Assembly: GCA_914767715.1 (NCBI GenBank) | Contig: OU612068.1 | Location: forward strand, 27,278,001 to 27,342,000 | DNA length: 64,000 nucleotides | Reading direction: 5' to 3' | DNA from: Membranipora membranacea | Taxonomy: Eukaryota; Bryozoa; Gymnolaemata; Cheilostomatida; Membraniporidae | Part shown: positions 1 through 12,151 of the stretch, piece after piece | How the letters are laid out: every line of letters starts with the position of its first letter | Position numbering within the stretch: the stretch's first letter is position 1 | Made by a program: the position numbers and the translations under genes | The notes under the pieces: model-generated | Databases searched by the model: none | Told to the model about the DNA's origin: nothing | What the model saw: the letters and a program-made list of their open reading frames with translations, nothing else

Positions 1-865
1 TAGCAGACATAGTGACATACCAATTTGTGATGTACCTTACTGTTTGATTTAGCCAAAGATTGAACTTGTCAAGAGGTGATGACACAGTTGGATTGAGTGT
101 TATATTTTTTCCTCTTGCTGACATGGCCTTAATCCATCAAATTGCACAGCCTTCCCATGATGCAACACTTTGGATTTCCCAGATAAATAAAGTCAAACTT
201 TTTTCATATACCATTTACCATGTAATTTTTTAATTTTCATTTTGTTGGGAGTTGTTTCCTCACAAAGTAAAATAGAATGACTCATAACATGTTTTCTACA
301 TCCCACTTATGAAATAAAACGGTATGGTAGAAAGTTCATCCATTCTCCCTGGTTGAACATTAATGAACCTTGATTACAAGCAGATGTACATGAACAACCA
401 TCTGAGAGCCCTGGGCATGTTTATTGAGTTAATTTTAGTTTGATCAATGGAAACAAAAACCTGTGTTCCTAGACAATACTGTGTGCCATGAGAATTTTTT
501 GTCTTGTATATAATATAAATCTATGATATAGGCGCTGGCTGACCATGTTAGATTTATTTATCAATATGGATAATAAGTAGGCTATGGCTACAGCAGATTT
601 TCTCAGCTCTTGGTTATTTTATTCATTGACCCTCCTCCATACCACTGAATAGATAGTATAGGCAGCCCACTGTATGTATAGGTAGAATAGATAGGTACTG
701 CTTAACTTGCTGGCTAGATAGGCAAAAGCAAGTTGAATTTTTAGAGGTAGGATAATAGTCTTCGGGTACCCAGGCATAGTTGAGCTGAAATTTTTTTAAA
801 TTGATTTCATTACTAAACAAGCAAATCACGATATCTCAAAAAATTTCATCTGCTGGTCCCTTACC

Positions 866-926
866 CTGTCTTGACAAGCTTTGTCGGAGGGGTTCCCCTC
901 TCCTTCCAGCAATGCTTGTCAAGAAA
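866..926. repeat. Short foldback element, family copy 1
   Basis: Begins ctgtcttgacaagctttgt and ends with the imperfect inverse aatgcttgtcaaga. Related foldbacks occur at 7563-7628 and 35877-35953. Confidence 0.6.
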
Positions 927-1373
927 GGCCACTGTTTGCCATGGTCTTACAGGATGTGGCACTTAGAAGACTTCTCTTTCAGGGAGTATACAATAACAAA
1001 TTCAATAAAATTTAAGAGGTTAACGGTTCCCATAATGCATATCTATGGAATTACCAAAGTATATTGAGGCCAATTATAGTTTGACTTGAATTTTTTAGAG
1101 AAACCCATTTATTTTATAACCATGGCAATTAACAATAAGCCGCTGGGTCACCAAGCGATATTCAACTCCGTAAATTTTCAACTGCACTATCATTGACCCA
1201 CTGTCAAGGTCTCTTGTCCATAACCCAGGGTTTGAGTTTACAAACTGCATATAATTCTAGTGATGAAAATACAATTGCCGTTACGTTATGCAATGCAAGG
1301 TGTAATATTGCATCCTATTGTATGGTAATGGTTCCTATGGTATCCTGTTGAGGTTTTATTATCATACCATAAA

Positions 1374-1626
1374 ACCATAAAGTTGCATCTTGGGAATGAT
1401 GTATAAATTCCTTATTCAGTAGATAAAGGGTAAGTCATAAAGAGATAAAGGGATTCATGCATAAATGATTCAACATTTATGGCATTTCAAGTAGTGTAAA
1501 ACCATAAAGTTGCATCTTGGGAATGATGTAAAAATTCCTTATTCAGTAGATAAAGGGTAAGTCATAAAGAGATAAAGGGATTCATGCATAAGTGATTTAA
1601 CATTTATGGCATTTCAAGTAGTGTAA
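1374..1626. repeat. 127-bp tandem duplication (two copies)
   Basis: The sequence from accataaagttgcatcttgg to agtagtgtaaa occurs at 1374-1500 and again at 1501-1626 with only a few single-base differences (for example gatgtataaatt against gatgtaaaaatt). The near identity points to a recent duplication. Confidence 0.9.
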
Positions 1627-1948
1627 AAGCATAGCCCATATCAAACATGACAGTATATTTCAAGCTTGACATGTATGCAGATATTTGCCTTACTTGTGCT
1701 AAATCTTGATTAGCACCCATTTATGACAGTATTAATGGAGTCTGAGGTAACAATAAACGACCCTAGAAAGTGGAAAAATGATTCAAATAACCTGAAAACT
1801 ACACAACAATTATGCATGACACAATATATAATGTTGACATTCAATTCCCACCGTGTTTTGTAGTTTGTATGCTCCTTTCTTCTTCTCGCAACATATCAAC
1901 ATCACCAATTTGCATCAAATGAGAGGACAACTTCGTATTTGTGTTGAG

Positions 1949-2108
1949 TTGCGACATTTGCGACGTTAGTGGGTTCGAGCTATTGCGATGTTTATAAAAT
2001 TGCGACGTTTGTGGGTTTGCGACGTTTTAAAAACCCTTCGTTGCGACGTTTTTTGGATTGCGACGTTAGTGGAACGCTAGATTGCGACGTTTGCGACGTT
2101 TGTGGGTT
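1949..2108. repeat. Irregular GCGACGTT array
   Basis: Seven exact copies of GCGACGTT and several near copies occur within about 160 bp, separated by TTGTGGG, AGTGGG or T-rich spacers. The density of CpG is far above the surrounding sequence. Confidence 0.8.
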
Positions 2109-2934
2109 CAACATTCCTGTTTCATTTTGTGGATGTCAAAGTAAACATCGCCCATTGTAAACCCAATCCATCATAGGTCTTTCAAAATAGTGGCCATTCT
2201 GTATCATACATGTGGCTGCGCTACATATGTGATAGCGCATGAAGAGAATTTTCAAGCCATTCTACACAAAATCATTATAACTGTACTCGCGCCAGCTACT
2301 TTTCCAAATGCTTCAATTTGAAAACAAATCTCAACCGGTGAAAGAAATGTCATAATTAAATGACAAATCCTTCACTGGTTTGTATGTTTGTTTTGAAAAG
2401 ATATTCAACAAATTCTTTCACCAAAATATATCCTTCCCTGACCATTGGATGTTGAAATTTCTATGTTTGTTGATATTATAGTAGTTATTATTTTTTGCAA
2501 AACTGTCATTTTGGGCAAGAAATGTAGATTTGGAAGAAAAAGTTGTCATGTTCCATGCGCTCCAGCATTTTGGCTGAAATGTTCCAGATTGCCAGATTGA
2601 CAAGCATATGCAAAAATTTTTCTGGTTAACATAATAAAATCACTAACTAAGTGAAAACTAGTGAAACAGATACACTAGATCGGTGTTTCCGTTGAGCTGA
2701 TGCAGTTGAAAAAGCTCATGTTTCTTGCCCTAGATGCATGTGGGGATATTGCAGGCACTTGCTGTCTGGTCATCTCATCACCCAACAGCTACATTGAGTA
2801 GGTGAGGCAATTCCTAATGTTTTACTCTGAAAAGCAATTTGCATTAATTAAAAAATATCTATATATTTTCTGATCGAATATTTCGCATACAGTCATCATT
2901 TTGTTTACAAGGATTCATGTACTTTATTTTGTAG

Positions 2935-3186
2935 AGGCCCGAGCAGGCGCTTATGGTGGATCTAGTACCAACAGGTCGATGACCTTGGATTTTGGAGATT
3001 ATATTCCTAACAGACACCCTGTAAATAGTCCAAATCAGAACCGGTCACCTTATAAAACCCCAACACCCGCACCTCGAATCGGGAGATTATCTACTGTCAG
3101 AATGGCACATGATCGGACCAGAACACCTTCTCCACTGTTGATTAGTAAAGATACATCAGAAGGCCAGCCAGAGGAGCAGTCCTACA
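2935..3186 (+). CDS. Gene 1 exon 1 of visible part: low-complexity, Ser/Pro/Thr-rich linker
   Basis: It is open for 84 codons between the acceptor ttttgtag and a gtaagc donor, phase 1 to phase 1. The product is rich in Ser, Thr, Pro and Arg, with several T-P and S-P pairs (TPTPAP, RTPSP) and no folded domain that I recognise. It splices in frame to the first RRM-like module and probably forms a flexible, phosphorylatable N-terminal linker. The assignment to gene 1 rests on splice phase and proximity only. Confidence 0.6.
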
Positions 3187-6100
3187 GTAAGCTTTGTGCT
3201 TTTCCTGCTATGACTTTTAGGGCAAAAAAAACGCTTTAGTTATGCAGATGACCAAAGCATTCGAAACATTCTTTGCCCTAGAGTAGCAATGTACAACTTG
3301 TTAAGGGCGGGTCAACTTAGGGGCTGCATAACACCATTGAATTCCTTAAATTGGTTAATAAGGTACATATTATTTTTGTTGCTCAATTGGCATGTCATCT
3401 TATCCTATATGCGAAGCCATATAAACAAATCAAAGTTGGTGGGAGACCAAGCAATAGGACTGAGACATATAGTTCTGCAAACTGTGATTTTTTTGCGTTA
3501 TAATTAACCAAAGAGTCTACGGAACTGAATTATGAGAGAATGAGTTTTATTGAGAGACAAAATTCTATTCTAATTCACAAGTCACGTCCTCTATTCTCAT
3601 GAATCCTCAAAAAATAAATAAATGACATATTTATTTTCAAGCCTGTATTGAGATTATGAAGGGGATCAGTGATACCCCAAGGGATGTGTATGAACTTCTC
3701 AAGGAACATCTCAAAGAGCGCTTTGCTAATGATATGAGCGGCTCCATGGAGAATCGATGGAAAGCAACGATTTATGAACAGTCATTTGAACCGTCAAAAG
3801 AGATATTCAGATTTGATGTTGACCCATCAGGTGAATGTGATTTGTGATATCATTTGTTTGAACTTGTTCTGCTATAAATTGCCGCTTGAATTCGCCACTG
3901 TGTCAAAACTTGATAATGCCTCAGCCTCAACCACCCTTCTCTGTCTTCCTCAGTATCACTATTGATAAATTGTGTAACATGATGTTGAATCGTTCTGATA
4001 GCGTTCAGGTTATTTGCAGATGTAAGGAAGCTATTAGCTCAAGGAACACAATATTTTGACGAAGGGGACACTGATACAGCAATGAAGATCACTCCACGCT
4101 CACTTGGTGAATATACGTTAACGAATCCATTTAAACCGTTCTAGGGTTAAGTTTTGAAAAAAATGAAATGAATTAGACTCGGATATTTATAACTATCTTA
4201 TTCGTTGTCTGGTAAGTAGAAATGAGACCTTCAGCTGCACTTCTATAAGCTGCACTTTTATGTTTCCCAGATGGATGGTTATGGCAAGACAACTATTTGC
4301 ATTTCAATTAGATAAATTCCTCCAAAAGTGCATAATAATATTAAAAATAACTTATTCAGACAGAACATAGTCAACCGCTATGTTTCCATATTATGTCAGG
4401 TTAGGTTAGGTTTATTATTTCAATCCATGTATCAACAGACGATAAAATTGGATTGGTACATAAAAATGAAAAAATTTAGATTTTGTTGAAAGCTGACATG
4501 TAGTAAGGAAAAAAGCTCTTTAAACGCTTTTGAGTCCTGCACTTTGGTGTGCGATAGATGGTATGTAGGCGAGAGGATACCTTTGCACAGTTAAAAACAA
4601 CACAACTAAAAAGAGGATGGTCTTCATTGGACGCAATATTGTTAAAAACAGTTTTCGACATCTCAGTAATAAAATCACATAGAGTAGGCAGCTCTAAAAA
4701 TTCAAGTCTTTCAGCATAGTCAACGTCGGGTTCGATTATTTTTGTGGCTGAATCCTGACTATGTTCTAACTTGAGCTTCAATGTGTTTGATAAAACAGAA
4801 CGTATGTTCGTACAATAGTAAGTCTTCAAACCAACGTTGTCCATTCTGATCTTTCGTAGTTGGCGCATTAAAAACAATTTTGAGTTGCATTTCTTGACTA
4901 AATGTTCTACATGATTTAAAAAGGTGTCAACGGGACGCTGGTTTTAGGGCTAATCGATACATAGTAATGGTATTTAGGTAAACTTCGCATTGGTTCGTGT
5001 TTCTTCTTTCTTATTTGGGAACCATGTTGGTTTGCATTGGCGGCGTAAACGAATAGATAGCAATAAATACTTCAATGCGAGAGGTCCGGGCTAAGTATCC
5101 GCAGCGGCAGTTCTTTTTTGAAATCGTAAGCATTCTTCATTCGATTCTCGAGCAGACAGCTCATTCAAAGCATGGAACCATATGATTGTATTTAGTTTCA
5201 ACCATAGACTTTCATGGACATAATAATATGGAATATTATTAGATTTTTAGATTTACGAGAGACCATAATCATGGTACAGTAATCGTGGTACAGTCGCTGG
5301 TTCTGCAATATTATTTAAGAAAAAAGTTAGTGTACTGCTTCTTCCACATTATTCCAGCTCCGTAAAAACCTTTTTACATAATTATGGCAACACTATACAT
5401 CTGTATATTTATTTTCAAATTTTCCAGAGCCTGTGATTTCAGTGAAGATAATCAGTAATCGGAGTAAGATGGCGCTGTCAGAAAAGGATCTAAAGGAGGC
5501 ATTTGGACAGGACAGTCAATATCTGAACATAGTGCAGATACTGAAACTGGATGAAAAGGCCGGTGCAATCATTCAAATGGAGACTGCTTCAGGTAACGCA
5601 TCTAAAGCTCAACTTTTCACTGCACCATCTTTACAGATACGCCCAGTTTTTAAGATCATTTATGAGCCATCTACCTACTAACACTGTCCACGGATGATGC
5701 ATGACTCTTGGTGCATCACCTTCACTCGGTGAAGTTTCATGATTGGAGCACATTATGAGATATATTTGATAGATTTTATGGAATCAATATCTTTCTGAAT
5801 CTTAAAAAACAAATTTAAATGCATGATACATGAAAATGTTGCTCTGTATCTTGTTCCATTGCCTGTGTTTTGTTAACAACCGGCAGGTCACATGATCAAT
5901 ATGATATTTTTGTTTGTAGTTGCTGCTCTTGTGGTATCAACAAAAACCCACAGATTACATAGTGGTATCATAGTAGAAGCTTCATTCCATTTAGACTTGT
6001 ACTCTCCTGCACCAAAAGAGGTCGAGAAACCTCCACCAATCACAAAAGGTATGGTCAAGGTTCGAGATTATAAGTCCATGCCAACTACTTCAATAATTCT

Positions 6101-9100
6101 AATCAAAACTTGCGATTTAGTCAAATTATGCCTAGCCTAACATGGCTTGATTAGAGTTAGACGGGGGGGGGGGGGGGGGCAGTGGTCATTGACAGATAAA
6201 ACCAAATTTCTGGCTTTAAAACTCTTCGGTTTGAGCTGGACACCATTGTTATCTATCCCCATAATAGCTGGTTTGGTTACCCTCAAAACTTGTGTGAAAT
6301 CGACAACTTTTCATCCTATGAATACTTTACACAAAGGGGTCTTTCAAAAGAGCGATGCTTTACTAAAGCAAACTACCACTATCACATTGCTCAAAATTAT
6401 CACTCACTTGGTCTTTCAATTAGACAAATTCGTTCTCATATCGCTCATTCAGAAAGCATATAGTTCCATTAATGACTGAGCGATTCAAAAGCGAGAGCCT
6501 GGCAGGTATCGCTCACTCACTGAGTTAGTAATCTGAAAGGACATGAACAATTAAGATAACTAGTAATATATCAAGATTAAAAACTTGACAGATTATAATT
6601 AAAACCAGTTTTAGGAAGGTAGGCTTCATGTCACATTTTACCAAAACAATCCAAATAGATAATTCCACAATTTAAGATAAGTTGGCTAGTCAATTTATGG
6701 GGTTCACTAAAATGCGGAAATGCGGAATTTCTCTTGAAAGTACGCGTTAGCACGAGTGTTTCTCAGTTTTACGATGAAATGACTAAAATGCGGAAATTTG
6801 GAAAACACATTCTAATTGGTTAATTGAATCCCACCAAGCCAATCAGGGGTAGTCATCTCATTTTCTGCCTAATCCAAAACATGGTCAGGATTTTGGTTGA
6901 TGCCTGGTGGTGTTCTTCATGAAGAAGCTCTGTAAAGCTGCATACTCTACTCTGCTAATGGAGACTATACTGCTGTAGTGTTTTCCTTTCCAGTCTCAGC
7001 AAGTTTCAGGTAACAGTTTCCATCCTTGTATAGTAGTAGCACTCACTAATTTAGCTAAATATTTCCAATGTTTGTATGTATAAATAATAATAAAATAATA
7101 ATCATTATCATCATTACTTCACTAACTAATCCCTTCTTTTTCTACTTTACTCATGGGTCCCAGGGGCCCATGCCTTTCCCATAGGCCCTATAGGCATCTG
7201 GAGTTACAAGCATGTCCAGTATGGTTGATACTGGACATGCTTGTAACTCCAGATGCCTATGGCCTATCTATACCTTGCTTGGAAAGGACTAGGATGGGTG
7301 ACCAACCAATGTCCATGATCATGGACATTGGCAAAGTATACATGCTTGTAACTCCAGATGCCTATGACTTTACTGTAGGTAGTACTATTACTACTACTTA
7401 CTCAGCTTACTAGTCACAAGTCTAGTAGCCTTCCCACTCACTGAACTAAACCAATACTCTGCTGTTATATACCAACACGTTACACTTACTCAAGTCAATG
7501 CTGTATTGTGTGCTTAGATCAGTGACTGTGTGGAGGTTATAAGCATGTATACTTTGCCATAGCCTGTCTTGACAAGCTTTTTTCGGCGCCCACCCTCAAA
7601 CCCTCAAACAAAGCTTTTCAAGACATGCTAACTTTGCCAATGGACATCGGATTGGCGAAGTATACAATTACATGCTTGTAAGTTTTCCAGATGCTGATAG
7701 TCCCATGGTGCCCCTGGTCTGGGACTTACTTGCAAGCCATATTTTACATTATATATATAAGCCTAGGTAGGAACTCAAGTCCATAATCTTGTCAAGGTCT
7801 TGGTTGGTTTTGTGCGTTCAAACTAAACTTTTAACTTCAACTTGATCCAACCCCCTGTGTCACATGGCGCACAACACATTAACCCTGGGTTGTGAGGAGT
7901 TGTGTGTGGATGTTACGGCCCTCGGGACATGGGACCTGTGTGTGGTTGCATTATCCTCACTCACCGTACAACAGCACAACAATGAGTGACTTTAATTAAT
8001 ATTAATTCGATATAAAAATGCCATTTATTTGTACTCATTTGAAACAACATGTGCTGTGCTTCAAAGGCTTCCTTGGTCAGTAGATCGCCTAACGCTCAGT
8101 TAATTCCTCTTACATTGGTTGTTGGGGAATCAATGGGGACATATCCTTAAGCATTGTCCGTGTCGTAATTGATTTTGTACTCGACCACAGAAATATCAAT
8201 GGTCGATGGAATTCTCAACATTTGTTTGCTCCTGTAATTGCTATAGCTATGTATGGGCATAATAACACTACACTACACTACTGTTGCCAGCTACAAAATA
8301 CCGATGTTTTTCCCCTAGCTTACTTGCTGGTTTGATCAAGCACAGTTGCTGTAGCCTACATTAGAAGGTGTGATAAAAAAGTTCTTGTTATGATATGCAT
8401 ACACTTCGTATCACACCAAAATTGAGCTTTGGTTTGTTTATGCCATATGGCTAAATGAAAAAAAAGATCTTTCAAGCTAACTTAATCATATACTATACAC
8501 CCCTCCTTCTTATGATCTCCACTTTAGAAAGCTGAAAGTAGTGAGGCTTGGTGGTTCTTAGAAATGTACATGTAGTTATATTCAGATTACTAGAAATTTG
8601 TCAATTTATCCATAGTATTGCTTCTGAATGTATTACTTCTGAAGATCATAACCCACATTGCATTGAAAGAAATATGCAGAAAAAAAACAATGTACAGTAT
8701 GGATATTACCTGGGCCTGTAAGTGCATGATATTTGCTTGTTGCAGGAAAAAAGGTTTTTTTCTCTTGCTGGCGATGGTTTTACTGTGAGAAGAGCGATTG
8801 GTGGTCTTCATACTCATTTCTATTCATTGAGAACTGCGACTGAGTCAAAGATCAGTGTGAGTAGGCTACCTTTAGTCTTTTAGGAAAATCAAGTCTAAAT
8901 GACAAAGATGTCTGTGGGCTTTTTATTTTTCCCATAAGATTACTTCATCATATTTCAGACCCTGTGTAGAAATATGCTTTAGATGATTTGTTTGCTGAGT
9001 TGTCTGCTCACACTTATTGGGTAGGTAACTTTGAATGGAATTTAACGCTAGCTATGTGTGAGCAGTGAGGGTGCAGGCAGGTATAGATAGGTCATGAGGT

Positions 9101-12100
9101 TGTAAGCTCACCCATTTAGACCTAACTTAATTGTGCTCCACATCATTCAGATGCTATTATTAAGTTTCATAGACCAGCACGCTAGACAGTGCAACGTTTG
9201 GAATAAAAATGACACTTGGGCCATATGCCTACACTGAACAGCTTAGTGTTAATGTACTTACCGCCTCTTTCATCATTAAAGCTGATGAATTTGTCATAGA
9301 GATCCTAGGTATTTGGTTTTGGCTCACAGAATTACTTATTAGACAGCTTATAATGCATTAATCCCAATAGTCTTTTTTTTTAAATGGATAACCATTAAGT
9401 GAAATACTTGCACTACAAAAAAAAGCGGCATCCTCGCTGCTCTTTGCCTTGAAAATATAAAATTGTCTCTAAACATATTGCTGAGAAGTAGCATATTTAG
9501 TTGCACTGATTGTCCATGTACAATTGAATTTGGCATCAGTAATTCAGTGCAACTTTTGAAATGAAGGTGAAGACCACTTGCCATTTTAGATGTGCGGTAG
9601 CGAAGATGTCAGATGTTCACTGATTACTCACAGGCAATGCCACTGTTTCGTCTGCAGTACTCAACACTATACAGTGTGCCTGTCTAACCAATGAGGGAGT
9701 TCATTGGTCTAACAAGCAAAAGCCATTGTAAGTTGACCTAGTCATAAAACTTAAAAAATTGCCGAATAATGTGGAATAATGTGAAGAAAGCTTGAGTTGC
9801 TTGGTGGTAAGGTAATTAGTGTCATATTATGACATACTATGTGAAAAATCAGCAGTTTTTCATTTTTTTTCCCATTGAGCTCCCTTAATTCAATTTGATT
9901 CATCAATTGCGGAACAACTAATATATCTGTATCCTCATCATTGATCTGTTTGTCCAACGATGTTCAATTGCTTGTATCTTACCTCAAAAATCCATCGCAG
10001 GCGTTTTTTGAAGTAGCTTGGCACTGATTTTGTTTGTTATTGGTACTTGTAGAACTGAGTGTCACTAAATGTTAATTCAATCTGTGAGTGAATACAGGTC
10101 GATTACTCTCATCATACCATGCAAGGACAATCCTGCATGCGTGATCATGACTATCCAAAGAGTGGGAAACATGGGAAACAGACTTTATGTTGAGGTAATT
10201 TTTATAACTTTTGGCATTACATGCTGCGAGTGATATGTTCTAGACCTATCTCAGTTACCTCATAATCCCTGAATGATCACATGGTGGGAGTAGGTGTTCA
10301 TCATAGCTCTTGTCCCATGATCAAGACTTTTCTGACAACATAATTAGTCTGATACAGAGGGTTGACAGCAGGTAGTTGATAACAACAATTGTCCAAAATA
10401 CCTCGAATAAGTGAGTGCCCTATCCACCGGTCCATGACTTCTGAAAATCTGTTGTGTCGATTGCATGGCCTGAAATACGGAGCACATCACATAGTGTGCT
10501 ATTATGAAAAGGATTGATACTGGTAATTAGCAAGTTTGATAAGCCCCACACACAGTTGTATGTGGAGTAATTTTACAGACTACTTACAGTAAATCCATCT
10601 GATTTATACCCTCCCCACCCACACAAGTCCCTTACACTGTTGGGTTGGCGTAAACAAACCACTAACGGTAACAATGGATCCTACATATTATATATTTTAT
10701 ATTTCGGGTTGTTCCCAGATTTCCTGTTCAGGTTGAGGTTATATGTGTGCTGATGTTATGATGCATGTTTATGTGTTAAGGCGATGAATAACATTCAGGT
10801 AAGAAATACCCGTCAGAAAGAAGTATAATGTGAAACTTAACTTATCCCGTGGCTGCATGTGTGAAATCCAACCATCGTTCAGTACTTCAAACTCAAACTA
10901 CCTTATAACCCATATAAATATTAGCTTTTGTAGACAAGCTAAAAAAACAGTACGATCTTATAATGTCACTTCGCGCAACGCCTTAAGTTTTGAAAATTGG
11001 TTTGTGTACATCCTTCATAAATAACCCAAGAGAAGTAAATAAATAAGCTAGTTAGGAGGTGACTTTATGATAGCACACCCCAATTTCCACAAAGCCATTT
11101 CATTAAAACTCCTCTTGGGTAGTTCAAAAGAACCTATCCTCTTCAAACACGGTTTTTTGTGCTCTTGGGTAGAGAGGATATACACCCCTACGAAGTAAGG
11201 TGCTAGAAATGCTCTTCAATTTCAATTTGAATAAAAATCCAGCTTCAGTAGTACTGATTGCATGGCCTGAAAATTTATTTTGAGTAACGTAACAGACTAT
11301 CTGTAGAAATTCCATATCACATGTACCCTCCCTGCTGCCAAAAAATTACCCTTCCTTACATTCTAGGGTTGGAGTAAACAAACCATTAATGTGTTTAACA
11401 GGCAGTAACAATGGTTCCCCATATTATAGAAGAGGTATACACCCGAGGGTGCTGGGGGCTGGAACATTCAACCTTGAAAGCTCCCCCAACGGGATTTGAA
11501 CTCACAAATCCTGCGGGACCAATCACCTGGCAGTGAATAGCAAGCGCGCTGACCGATCGCACCATCTCACCGTCCCCACAAATTTTATATTTCTTTTTTT
11601 TTCAGATGATTTCCAGACTCTTTGCTCCAGGGGCGTATATTCTAAAAAATTTCACTCACTGACTTTTTAGAGATGAGCATAATGATCGGGCGCAGCCCGA
11701 TCCACACGCCGTAAGCGTGGCGGGGAGGGTGTGGGAGGGGCGCTTAAGCGCCCTCCCACCACGTGTGCATATCGGTAGCAAAATAGTGCAAGCAGAGAGG
11801 TGAGCACTGAGCTGTTGGGTACTTTCAGAAAACAACTCAATAGCAGTAGAATATTACGGTAAAAATGCTCCAGTTATAAATCACCCAATTGAAAAAAACT
11901 GACCATGATGGGATTCGCGCCCACAACAATTTTATAAACAGTGATTATCAGGCAGACGCTCTACACACTGAGCTATTCAGCCATTCACGGATATCCGTGG
12001 GCCGTGAGTGCTATATACGCCACTGCCTTGCTCAGGTTTGCAGTATTAGTAAACTGATGATATGCAGCATGTTTATTTATAATGGTGAAGAACTGTGTAC

Positions 12101-12110
12101 GATAAGGTCA

Positions 12111-12151
<41 letters not shown>

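Larger units (their letters stand above)
1..2934. other. Region upstream of first recognised exon
   Basis: No exon that splices in phase 1 to 2935 could be identified. The region contains a short foldback at 866-926, a 127-bp tandem duplication at 1374-1626 and a GCGACGTT array at 1949-2108. Otherwise it is AT-rich sequence without recognisable content. Confidence 0.5.

Noticed and set aside
7153-7413. Plus-strand protein-coding gene across the palindromes
   Set aside because: The open frame simply reads through repeated palindromic arms and has no domain or splice context.
10098-10193. Exon-like stretch SITLIIPCKDNPACVIMTIQ with acceptor and gtaatt donor in the large intron
   Set aside because: It would need to enter in phase 2 and leave in phase 0, which fits neither neighbouring exon, and it does not resemble any RRM-like unit of the array.
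11901-11982. Functional tRNA gene on the minus strand
   Set aside because: The D and T arms are good but the anticodon stem and acceptor stem do not pair properly and the variable region is too long. Treated as tRNA-like repeat.
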